Assembly (NCBI RefSeq): GCF_036181745.1
Contig: NZ_CP108080.1
Coordinates: 6,761,501-6,825,500 of the forward strand
Source of the DNA: Streptomyces sp. NBC_00259
Lineage (GTDB): Bacteria > Actinomycetota > Actinomycetes > Streptomycetales > Streptomycetaceae
Length of the DNA: 64,000 bases
Reading direction: 5' to 3'
Both the position numbers and the translations under genes were made by a program. The notes beneath the pieces were generated by a model. It searched no databases, had not been told where the DNA came from, and saw only the letters and a list, made by a program, of their open reading frames with translations. How positions within the stretch are numbered: the first letter of the stretch is position 1; each line of letters opens with the position of its first letter. Of this stretch, positions 8,834 to 16,336 are shown piece after piece.

Positions 8834-10057
8834 ATGGCCGGTAAGGAACAGAGGGACATCGAGGCCGGGCCGCCCCCGCCCGTGGAGCCGGCACTCGGCG
8901 TCGGCATGGTCGGATACGCGTTCATGGGCGCCGCCCACTCACAGGGCTGGCGCACCGTGGGCCGGGTCTTCGACCTGCCGCTGCGCCCGGTCCTCGCCGC
9001 GATCGGCGGCCGTGACGCGGCCGCCGTCCGGGCCGCCGCCGACCGGCACGGCTGGGCGGCGGCGGAGACCGACTGGCGAGCCCTCATCGCCCGGGACGAT
9101 GTGCAGGTGGTCGACATCTGCACCCCGGGCGACAGCCATGCGGAGATCGCCGTCGCGGCGCTGGAGGCGGGCAAGCACGTCCTGTGCGAGAAGCCGCTGG
9201 CCAATTCGGTCGCCGAGGCCGAGGCGATGGTCGCCGCGGCCGAGGCGGCCGCCGCCCGCGGGCAGGTCGCCATGGTCGGCTTCAACTACCGGCGGCTGCC
9301 CGCGATCGCGTACGCCCGCCGGCTGATCGCCGACGGCCGGCTCGGTGCGCTGCGCCACGTACGGATCACCTATCTGCAGGACTGGCTCGTCGACCCGGAC
9401 TTCCCGCTGACCTGGCGGCTGGAGCGCGAGCACGCGGGATCGGGGGCGCTCGGCGACCTGGGGGCGCACGCCGTGGACCTCGCGCAGTACCTGACGGGGG
9501 AGCAGCTGGTGGGGGTCTCCGCGCTCACCGAGACCTTCGTACGGGAGCGGCCGCTGCTCGCCGGGGCCTCCACGGGGCTCTCGGCGAGCGGGGCGACCGG
9601 GCGCGGTCAGGTCACCGTGGACGACGCGGCCCTGTTCACCGGACGGCTCGCCTCCGGGGCGCTGGCCTCCTTCGAGGCGACCAGGATGGCGGCGGGCCGC
9701 AAGAACGCCCTGCGGCTGGAGATCAACGGTGAGCGCGGCTCGCTCGCCTTCGACCTGGAGCGGCTCAACGAGCTGTCCTTCCACGACCACACCGAGCCCG
9801 CGGTGTCGGCCGGCTTCCGGCGGATCCTCGTCACGGAGCCGGACCACCCCTATCTGGAGGCGTGGTGGCCGCCCGGTCACGCCCTCGGCTACGAGCACAC
9901 CTTCGTGCACCAGGCCCGTGACCTGGTGCGGGCCATCGCCGCGGGCACCACCGCGCCCGCGCCGTCGTTCGCCGACGGACTGCAGGTGCAGCGGGTACTC
10001 GCGGCGGTGGAGGAGAGCGCCGAGAAGAACGCCGTCTACACACCCGTTCCCGTCTGA
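8834..10057 (+). CDS. Gfo/Idh/MocA-family NAD(P)-dependent sugar oxidoreductase
   Basis: This cytosolic protein has 407 residues. The N-terminal Rossmann domain includes GVGMVGYAFMG near residue 22 and the family motif CEKPL near 120; the C-terminal domain carries the catalytic-region motif GDLGAHAVDLAQYLTGE near 215. An excellent ribosome site (GAGGAGG) precedes the ATG. Members oxidise sugars, inositols or sugar derivatives, often to 3-keto products (ThuB-like, glucoside 3-dehydrogenase-like, inositol dehydrogenase). It sits between the importer and the isomerase-fold gene, so it probably oxidises the imported compound. Substrate and position of oxidation are inferred only. Confidence 0.92.
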   Translation: MAGKEQRDIEAGPPPPVEPALGVGMVGYAFMGAAHSQGWRTVGRVFDLPLRPVLAAIGGRDAAAVRAAADRHGWAAAETDWRALIARDDVQVVDICTPGDSHAEIAVAALEAGKHVLCEKPLANSVAEAEAMVAAAEAAAARGQVAMVGFNYRRLPAIAYARRLIADGRLGALRHVRITYLQDWLVDPDFPLTWRLEREHAGSGALGDLGAHAVDLAQYLTGEQLVGVSALTETFVRERPLLAGASTGLSASGATGRGQVTVDDAALFTGRLASGALASFEATRMAAGRKNALRLEINGERGSLAFDLERLNELSFHDHTEPAVSAGFRRILVTEPDHPYLEAWWPPGHALGYEHTFVHQARDLVRAIAAGTTAPAPSFADGLQVQRVLAAVEESAEKNAVYTPVPV

Positions 10058-10070
10058 GGAGGTCCTCGAC

Positions 10071-11075
10071 GTGCCACGTCCCTTCACTCTCTTCACCGGC
10101 CAGTGGGCCGATCTGCCGCTGGAGGAGGTCTGCCGGCTCGCCCGTGACTTCGGCTACGACGGGCTGGAACTCGCCTGCTGGGGTGACCATTTCGAGGTCG
10201 ACAAGGCCCTCGCCGACCCCTCGTACCTGGACGGGCGGCGGGCGCTGCTCGACAAGTACGGGCTGAAGTGCTGGGCGATCTCCAACCACCTCGTCGGCCA
10301 GGCCGTCTGCGACAACCCGATCGACGAGCGGCACCAGGCCATCGTGCCCGCGAGGATCTGGGGCGACGGCGAGCCCGAGGGCGTACGGCAGCGGGCCGCG
10401 TGCGAGCTGCAGGACACCGCGCGGGCCGCGGCCGCCTTCGGGGTGCGCACCGTCATCGGCTTCACCGGCTCCTCGATCTGGCATCTCGTCGCCATGTTCC
10501 CCCCGGTGCCGGAGCGGATGATCGAGCGGGGCTACGAGGACTTCGCCGAGCGGTGGAACCCGATCCTCGACGTCTTCGACGCGGAGGGTGTGCGCTTCGC
10601 CCACGAGGTCCATCCCAGCGAGATCGCCTACGACTACTGGACCACGCACCGCGCGCTGGAGGCCCTCGGCCACCGGCCGGCGTTCGGGCTGAACTTCGAC
10701 CCGAGCCACTTCGTCTGGCAGGACCTCGACCCGGTCGGCTTCCTCTACGACTTCCGGGACCGGATCTACCACGTCGACTGCAAGGAGGCGCGCAAGCGGC
10801 TCGACGGCCGCAACGGCCGGCTCGGCTCGCACCTTCCGTGGGGCGATCCGCGCCGGGGCTGGGACTTCGTCTCGGCCGGGCACGGTGACGTGCCGTGGGA
10901 GGACGTGTTCCGCATGCTCCGCTCGATCGGATACGACGGTCCCGTGTCGGTGGAGTGGGAGGACGCCGGCATGGACCGGCTGACCGGTGCGCCGGAAGCG
11001 CTTGCCACGCTCAAGAGGTACGACTTCGATCCGCCGTCGGCGTCGTTCGACGCGGCCTTCGGAGGCGGCGACTAG
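10071..11075 (+). CDS. sugar phosphate isomerase/epimerase family protein (xylose-isomerase-like TIM barrel)
   Basis: The protein has 334 residues from a GTG start at 10071; a GGAGG site overlaps the end of the preceding spacer, 14 bases after the dehydrogenase stop. TIM-barrel motifs include FGYDGLELACWGDHFEV near residue 25, AHEVHPSEIAYD near 180 (metal ligand Glu/His), LNFDPSHFVWQ near 207 and HVDCKEA near 235. This AP-endonuclease-2-like family includes 3-keto-sugar epimerases, 3-keto-glycoside C-O/C-C lyases and inosose-processing enzymes. Paired with the Gfo/Idh/MocA gene upstream, it likely acts on the oxidised sugar. A perfect hairpin follows the stop codon. Confidence 0.9.
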   Translation: MPRPFTLFTGQWADLPLEEVCRLARDFGYDGLELACWGDHFEVDKALADPSYLDGRRALLDKYGLKCWAISNHLVGQAVCDNPIDERHQAIVPARIWGDGEPEGVRQRAACELQDTARAAAAFGVRTVIGFTGSSIWHLVAMFPPVPERMIERGYEDFAERWNPILDVFDAEGVRFAHEVHPSEIAYDYWTTHRALEALGHRPAFGLNFDPSHFVWQDLDPVGFLYDFRDRIYHVDCKEARKRLDGRNGRLGSHLPWGDPRRGWDFVSAGHGDVPWEDVFRMLRSIGYDGPVSVEWEDAGMDRLTGAPEALATLKRYDFDPPSASFDAAFGGGD

Positions 11076-11095
11076 CCCGATCCCGCAGGTCCGAG

Positions 11096-11120
11096 CCCGG
11101 TGGCGGCAGCCGCCACCGGG
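11096..11120. terminator. perfect hairpin after the sugar importer operon
   Basis: CCCGGTGGCGG (11096-11106) and CCGCCACCGGG (11110-11120) form an 11-bp perfect stem with a three-base loop, 20 bases after the isomerase stop. There is no U-tract, as is common for Streptomyces terminators. Confidence 0.7.
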
Positions 11121-11142
11121 CGGTCCGGCGTGCCCGGACACA

Positions 11143-11174
11143 GCTTTGTCCTGCCACGGGAGAAAGTTCAACTT
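11143..11174. promoter_or_regulatory. bipartite motif upstream of the ThuA/DUF1080 gene (copy 2)
   Basis: GCTTTGTCCTG (11143-11153), five bases and GGAGAAAGTT (11159-11168) repeat the ROK-upstream motif at 3469-3494 exactly. Here the right half continues into the palindrome AAGTTCAACTT (11164-11174). The site lies 192 bases before the GTG start. It is probably the operator of the nearby ROK regulator, by inference. Confidence 0.6.
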
Positions 11175-11365
11175 CCCTGCCGTGCAAGGGCTTTCGGTCC
11201 AGGATGAACCCGGCTACCGTCCCTGAGGTGTACAGGACATAGCCCCGAAACATACTCCCCGACCACGACCACTGACCCGACCAGCGTGACGGCGCACGCC
11301 GGTCCCCGGACCTTCCGCACGGCAGCAGCACCCGCCCGTACGACCGCTATTTCCGGAGGACACAC

Positions 11366-14300
11366 GTGCACAGAAAACGGCCCGGAGCACAGCGAGTACG
11401 CATCAGAAAGGGACTCGCGCTCCTCACCGGCGGCCTCCTCGCCGCGACGTCGCTCGCCCTCGCCGCCCCCGTCGGCGCCCTGACCCCCGCGCACGACGCG
11501 GAACCGGCCGCGGCGGCCGAGGAGTTCCAGCAGGTCACCCTCGCCAAGGGAGAGCCCGAGGTCGGCGAACCCATGTCGCTCGCCGTCCTGCCCGACCGCA
11601 GTGTGCTGCACACCTCGCGCGACGGCGAACTGCGCTCGACCGACGCGGCCGGCAACACCCGCGTCGTCGGCACCATCCCCGTCTACGCGCACGACGAGGA
11701 AGGCCTCCAGGGCGTCGGCATCGACCCCGGTTTCAGCGAGAACCGGGCGATCTACCTCTACTACGCGCCCCCGCTGGACACCCCCGCGGGCGACGCCCCC
11801 AACGACGGCACCGCCGCCGACTTCGCCAAGTACGACGGCGTCAACAGGCTCTCCCGCTTCGTCCTCAAGGCCGACGGCACCCTCGACAACGCCAGCGAGA
11901 AGAAGGTCATCGACATCCCCGCCACCCGCGGCATCTGCTGCCACGTCGGCGGAGACATCGACTTCGACGCGCAGGGCAACCTGTACCTGTCGACCGGTGA
12001 CGATTCCAACCCGTTCGCCTCCGACGGCTTCACCCCCATCGACGAGCGGGCCGGCCGCAACCCGGCCTACGACGCCCGCCGCACCTCCGGCAACACCAAC
12101 GACCTCCGCGGAAAGATCCTCCGTATCAAGGTCGCCGACGACGGCTCCTACACCGTCCCCGACGGCAACCTCTTCGCCCCGGGCACCGACAAGACCCGGC
12201 CCGAGATCTACGCGATGGGCTTCCGCAACCCGTTCCGGTTCAGCGTCGACAAGAAGACCGGAGTGCTGTACGTAGGCGACTACGGGCCCGACGCCGGCGC
12301 GGCCGACCCCAAGCGCGGACCGGCCGGACAGGTCGAGTTCGCCCGGGTCACCAAGCCCGGCAACTTCGGCTGGCCGTTCTGCACCGGCGACAACGACCCC
12401 TTCGTCGACTACGACTTCGCCACGAAGGTGTCGGGGGAGACCTTCGACTGCGCGGCCCCGAAGAACGACTCGCCGCACAACACCGGCCTCACCGAGCTGC
12501 CGCCCGCCGAGCCGGCCTGGATCCCCTACGACGGCGGCTCCGTACCCGAGTTCGGCACCGGCTCCGAGTCCCCGATGGGCGGGCCCGTCTACCACTACGA
12601 CCCGGCCCTCGACTCCCCGGTGAAGTTCCCCGAGGCCTACGACGGCGACTTCTTCGCCGGCGAGTTCGGCCGCCGCTGGATCAAGCGCATCGAGCACGGC
12701 TCCGACGGCGCCGTCCAGTCCATCAACGACGTCCCCTGGACCGGGACGCAGATCATGGACATGAGCTTCGGCCCGGACGGCGCGCTCTACGTCCTCGACT
12801 ACGGCACCGCCTGGTTCGGCGGCGACGAGCACTCCGCGCTGTACCGCATCGAGAACGCCACCGGAGGCCGCTCACCGGTCGCCGAGGCCGGTGCGAACAA
12901 GACCTCCGGCAAGGCACCGCTGAAGGTCGCCTTCTCCTCCGCCGGCACGACCGACGCCGACGGCGACGCCCTCACCTACAGCTGGGACTTCGGCGACGGC
13001 GGCACCTCCACGGCCGCGAACCCGGCGTACACCTACCGCAAGAACGGCACCTACACCGCGACCGTCACCGCGAAGGACCCCACCGGACGCACCGGCTCCG
13101 CCAGCGTCCAGGTCGTCGTCGGCAACACCGCGCCCAAGGTGACCCTGGAACTCCCCGCCGAGGGAACCCTGTTCGACTTCGGTGACGAGATCCCGTTCAA
13201 GGTGACCGCCACCGACCCCGAGGACGGCACCGTCGACTGCGCCAAGGTCAAGGTCACCTACATCCTCGGCCACGACAGCCACGGCCACCCCGTGACCTCC
13301 GCCAACGGCTGCACCGGCACCATCAAGACGTCCGCCGACGGCGGCCACGACCCGAACGCGAACATCTTCGGGGTCTTCGACGCCGAGTACACCGACGGCG
13401 GAGGCGGCGGCCAGGCCCCCCTCACCGGCCACGACCAGGCACAGCTCCAGCCGCGCCACCGGCAGGCCGAGCACTACACCGGCTCGTCCGGCGTCAAGGT
13501 CTACGACAAGGCGCCCGCCAACGGAGGAAAGACCGTGGGCGACATCGACGACGGAGACTGGATCTCCTTCAAGCCCTACAACCTCAGCGGCTCCACCAAG
13601 CTGACCGCCCGTATCTCCTCCGGCGGTGCCGGCGGCTTCCTCGAGGTCCGCACCGGCTCTGCCAACGGAACCCTGCTCGGCTCGGCGCCCGTCCCCGTGA
13701 CCGGCGGCTGGGAGACCTTCCAGGACGTCGACGTCCCGCTGCGCGCCGTACCGAAGAAGACCACCGAGCTGTTCCTGGTCTTCAAGGGCGGGGCCGGAGC
13801 GCTCTACGACGTCGACGACTTCGAGCTCACCAACACACCCGTCGACCGCAGCGCCAAGCGGGTCCTCGTCTTCTCCAGGACGGCGGGCTTCCGCCACGAC
13901 TCCATCCCGGCCGGTGTGGCGGCCCTGAAGGAACTCGGCGCCGGCAGCAACATCACGGTCGACGCCACCGAGGAACCGGCCCAGTTCACCACCAGCAACC
14001 TCGCCCGCTACGACGCCGTGGTGTTCCTGTCGACCACCGGTGACGTCCTGAACGCCGAACAGCAGAAGGCGTTCGAGAACTACGTCGCCACCGGCGGCGG
14101 CTACATGGGCGTCCACGCGGCCGCCGACACCGAGTACGACTGGCCCTTCTACGGCGGACTCGTCGGCGCCTACTTCCACTCCCACCCGCAGATCCAGAAG
14201 GCCACCGTCCGGGTCGAGGACCACGACCACCCGGCGACCTCCCACCTCGACGCGGCCTGGGAGCGCACCGACGAGTGGTACAACTACCGCAGCAACCCCC

Positions 14301-15082
14301 GCGGCCAGGCCCGCGTCCTCGCCACCCTCGACGAGACCACCTATCAGGGCGGCACCATGAAGGGCGACCACCCGATCGCCTGGTGCCAGACCTACCAGGG
14401 CGGCCGCGCCTTCTACACCGGCGGCGGACACACCAAGGAGTCCTACGCCGAACCGGCCTTCCGCCAGCATCTGCTCGGCGGACTGCGCTACACCTCCGGG
14501 CAGGTCAACGCCGACTGCAAGCCGGCCACCGGCTACCGGGACCTGTTCAACGGACAGACCCTGGAAGGCTGGAAGCAGGCCGGGCCCGGAAAGTTCAACG
14601 TCGTCGACGGTGAACTGCGCTCCGAGGGCGGCATGGGCATGCTCTGGTACCAGGCCAAGGAACTGAAGTCGTACTCGCTCAAGCTCGACTGGAAGATGGC
14701 GGGCGACGACAACTCCGGGATCTTCGTCGGCTTCCCGGCCTCCGACGACCCTTGGTCCGCCGTGAACAACGGCTACGAGGTGCAGATCGACGCCACCGAC
14801 GCCGCCGACCGCACCACCGGCGCCGTCTACGGCTTCAAGTCGGCCGACCTCAAGGCCCGCGACCGGGTGCTGCGGCCCCCGGGCCAGTGGAACAGCTACG
14901 AGATCAAGGTCCAGGGTGAGCGGCTCCAGGTCTTCCTCAACGGCGTGAAGATCAACGACTTCACCAACACCGACCCGGTCCGCAGCCTCAAGGACGGCTA
15001 CGTCGGCATCCAGAACCACGGCGCCGACGACCAGGTGTCCTTCCGCAACATCCAGCTCAGGGAACTGCCCTCGTCCTCATAG
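11366..15082 (+). CDS. secreted multidomain protein: GSDH-like propeller, PKD, CBM6-like, ThuA and DUF1080 domains
   Basis: The protein has 1238 residues from a GTG start with CGGAGGA upstream. A Sec signal peptide covers about 1-40. Domains in order: glucose/sorbosone dehydrogenase-like six-bladed propeller (about 50-500), PKD (about 504-585), an Ig-like linker (590-680), CBM6-like carbohydrate module (about 685-822), ThuA trehalose-utilisation fold (about 829-1050) and DUF1080 (about 1055-1237), a family linked to 3-keto-disaccharide hydrolysis. The architecture suggests extracellular binding, oxidation and cleavage of a glycoside whose products the neighbouring importer and dehydrogenase use. 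It has its own upstream motif shared with the ROK gene. Terminators flank it on both sides. Substrate and the activity of each domain are inferred. Confidence 0.92.
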   Translation: MHRKRPGAQRVRIRKGLALLTGGLLAATSLALAAPVGALTPAHDAEPAAAAEEFQQVTLAKGEPEVGEPMSLAVLPDRSVLHTSRDGELRSTDAAGNTRVVGTIPVYAHDEEGLQGVGIDPGFSENRAIYLYYAPPLDTPAGDAPNDGTAADFAKYDGVNRLSRFVLKADGTLDNASEKKVIDIPATRGICCHVGGDIDFDAQGNLYLSTGDDSNPFASDGFTPIDERAGRNPAYDARRTSGNTNDLRGKILRIKVADDGSYTVPDGNLFAPGTDKTRPEIYAMGFRNPFRFSVDKKTGVLYVGDYGPDAGAADPKRGPAGQVEFARVTKPGNFGWPFCTGDNDPFVDYDFATKVSGETFDCAAPKNDSPHNTGLTELPPAEPAWIPYDGGSVPEFGTGSESPMGGPVYHYDPALDSPVKFPEAYDGDFFAGEFGRRWIKRIEHGSDGAVQSINDVPWTGTQIMDMSFGPDGALYVLDYGTAWFGGDEHSALYRIENATGGRSPVAEAGANKTSGKAPLKVAFSSAGTTDADGDALTYSWDFGDGGTSTAANPAYTYRKNGTYTATVTAKDPTGRTGSASVQVVVGNTAPKVTLELPAEGTLFDFGDEIPFKVTATDPEDGTVDCAKVKVTYILGHDSHGHPVTSANGCTGTIKTSADGGHDPNANIFGVFDAEYTDGGGGGQAPLTGHDQAQLQPRHRQAEHYTGSSGVKVYDKAPANGGKTVGDIDDGDWISFKPYNLSGSTKLTARISSGGAGGFLEVRTGSANGTLLGSAPVPVTGGWETFQDVDVPLRAVPKKTTELFLVFKGGAGALYDVDDFELTNTPVDRSAKRVLVFSRTAGFRHDSIPAGVAALKELGAGSNITVDATEEPAQFTTSNLARYDAVVFLSTTGDVLNAEQQKAFENYVATGGGYMGVHAAADTEYDWPFYGGLVGAYFHSHPQIQKATVRVEDHDHPATSHLDAAWERTDEWYNYRSNPRGQARVLATLDETTYQGGTMKGDHPIAWCQTYQGGRAFYTGGGHTKESYAEPAFRQHLLGGLRYTSGQVNADCKPATGYRDLFNGQTLEGWKQAGPGKFNVVDGELRSEGGMGMLWYQAKELKSYSLKLDWKMAGDDNSGIFVGFPASDDPWSAVNNGYEVQIDATDAADRTTGAVYGFKSADLKARDRVLRPPGQWNSYEIKVQGERLQVFLNGVKINDFTNTDPVRSLKDGYVGIQNHGADDQVSFRNIQLRELPSSS

Positions 15083-15108
15083 GGCGGCCCCTGCCGGACC
15101 CACAAGCC

Positions 15109-15147
15109 GGCGGCGGGCGGGGAGACGCCGTACCCCCGCCCGCCGCC
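15109..15147. terminator. strong GC hairpin after the ThuA/DUF1080 gene
   Basis: GGCGGCGGGCGGGG (15109-15122) pairs perfectly with CCCCGCCCGCCGCC (15134-15147) around an 11-base loop. It separates the exoprotein gene from the Ebo-like operon, whose first start is only 28 bases further on. Confidence 0.7.
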
Positions 15148-15175
15148 CCACCACAGCGAGCCAGGGAGGCAGCCC

Positions 15176-15219
15176 GTGACGCCCGTGACGCCCGTGACGC
15201 CCATGACGCCCGTGACGAA
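15176..15219 (+). repeat. 9-bp tandem repeat carrying several possible start codons
   Basis: The unit GTGACGCCC is repeated at 15176, 15185 and 15194, followed by the variants ATGACGCCC (15203) and GTGACGAAC (15212). Every unit begins with an in-frame start codon for the inositol-phosphate-synthase-like gene. A GGGAGG site precedes the first unit. Copy-number change would add or remove starts without breaking the frame. Confidence 0.75.
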
Positions 15220-16336
15220 CACCGAGGAACGCCGCACCGGGGTCTGGCTGATCGGAGCCCGCGGCTCCGTCGCCACCACCGCGGTCGCCGGATGCGCGGC
15301 GGTCACCGCCGGACTGCACCCGGCGACGGGCATGGTGACGGAATCCGAGCCGTTCGCCGCGGCCGGTCTGCCATCGTTGTCATCCCTGGTCTTCGGCGGC
15401 CACGACACCGCCGCCTGCCCCCTGCCCAAACGAGCCGAACACCTCGCGGCGGGCGGCGTCCTCCCGCACGGCCTGCCGACGGCCGTGCGCACCGAACTCG
15501 CCGCGGCGGACGAGGAGATCCGCACCGGCGGCCCCCTCCCCGGCGACACCCGCACGGACGAGGAACTGATCGCGGCCTTCGCCGCCGACATCACCGCCTT
15601 CGTCCAGCGCCACGACCTGGCCCGGGCCGTCGTCGTCAACGTCGCCTCCACCGAGCCCGCCCCCGGCCCGGACTCCGCACGGCTGCCCGCCAGCTCCCTC
15701 TACGCGGCCGCCGCGATCGAAGCCGGCTGCCCCTATGTCAACTTCACCCCCTCCACCGGACTGCGCACCGCGGCCCTCACCGACGCCGCCTCCGCCCGCG
15801 GACTTCCCCACGCCGGCCGGGACGGCAAGACAGGCCAGACGCTGCTCCGCTCCGTACTCGCCCCCATGTTCGTGCAACGCGCCCTGTCCGTACGGGCATG
15901 GTCCGGCACCAACCTGCTGGGCGGCGGGGACGGGGCGGCGCTGGCCGACCCGGCGGCCGCCGCCGCGAAGAACGCCGGCAAGGAACGTGTCCTCGCCGAC
16001 ACCCTCGGCACCGCACCCGAGGGCGAGGTCCACATCGACGACGTCCCGGCCCTCGGCGACTGGAAGACCGCCTGGGACCACATCGCCTTCGACGGCTTCC
16101 TCGGCACCCGCATGGTCCTGCAGACCACCTGGCAGGGCTGCGACTCCGCCCTCGCCGCCCCCCTCGTCCTCGACCTCGCCCGGCTCGCCGCCCGCGCCCA
16201 CGAAGCCGGACTCGCCGGTCCCCTTCCGGAACTCGCCTTCTACTTCAAGGACCCCGATCCGGGAGCCCCGCCGGCCCTCGCCGACCAGTACGCGACCCTG
16301 CTCGCCTTCGCGGACCGCCTCCGGGACCCCCGATGA
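15176..16336 (+). CDS. myo-inositol-1-phosphate synthase family protein (NAD-dependent sugar-phosphate cyclase)
   Basis: The protein has 386 residues, cytosolic. Visible family motifs: the dinucleotide loop LIGARGSVATT near residue 25, VVNVASTEP near 155, GRDGKTGQT near 215 (cf. the synthase signature ending K-S-G-Q-T), NLLGGGDGAALADP near 245, and a DWKTAWDHIAFDGFLG segment near 300. The family converts glucose-6-phosphate to inositol-1-phosphate; this divergent member may use another sugar phosphate. It heads the Ebo-like operon, in the place where other Ebo clusters carry EboD, a cyclase of a different fold. The start is ambiguous because of the start-codon repeat. The stop overlaps the ATG of the next gene. 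Confidence 0.85.
   Translation: MTPVTPVTPMTPVTNTEERRTGVWLIGARGSVATTAVAGCAAVTAGLHPATGMVTESEPFAAAGLPSLSSLVFGGHDTAACPLPKRAEHLAAGGVLPHGLPTAVRTELAAADEEIRTGGPLPGDTRTDEELIAAFAADITAFVQRHDLARAVVVNVASTEPAPGPDSARLPASSLYAAAAIEAGCPYVNFTPSTGLRTAALTDAASARGLPHAGRDGKTGQTLLRSVLAPMFVQRALSVRAWSGTNLLGGGDGAALADPAAAAAKNAGKERVLADTLGTAPEGEVHIDDVPALGDWKTAWDHIAFDGFLGTRMVLQTTWQGCDSALAAPLVLDLARLAARAHEAGLAGPLPELAFYFKDPDPGAPPALADQYATLLAFADRLRDPR

Noticed and set aside
12872..15019. 715-codon minus-strand frame opposite the ThuA/DUF1080 gene
   Set aside because: Val/Gly/Glu/Asp-rich antisense translation of the real gene; no motif or start signal.
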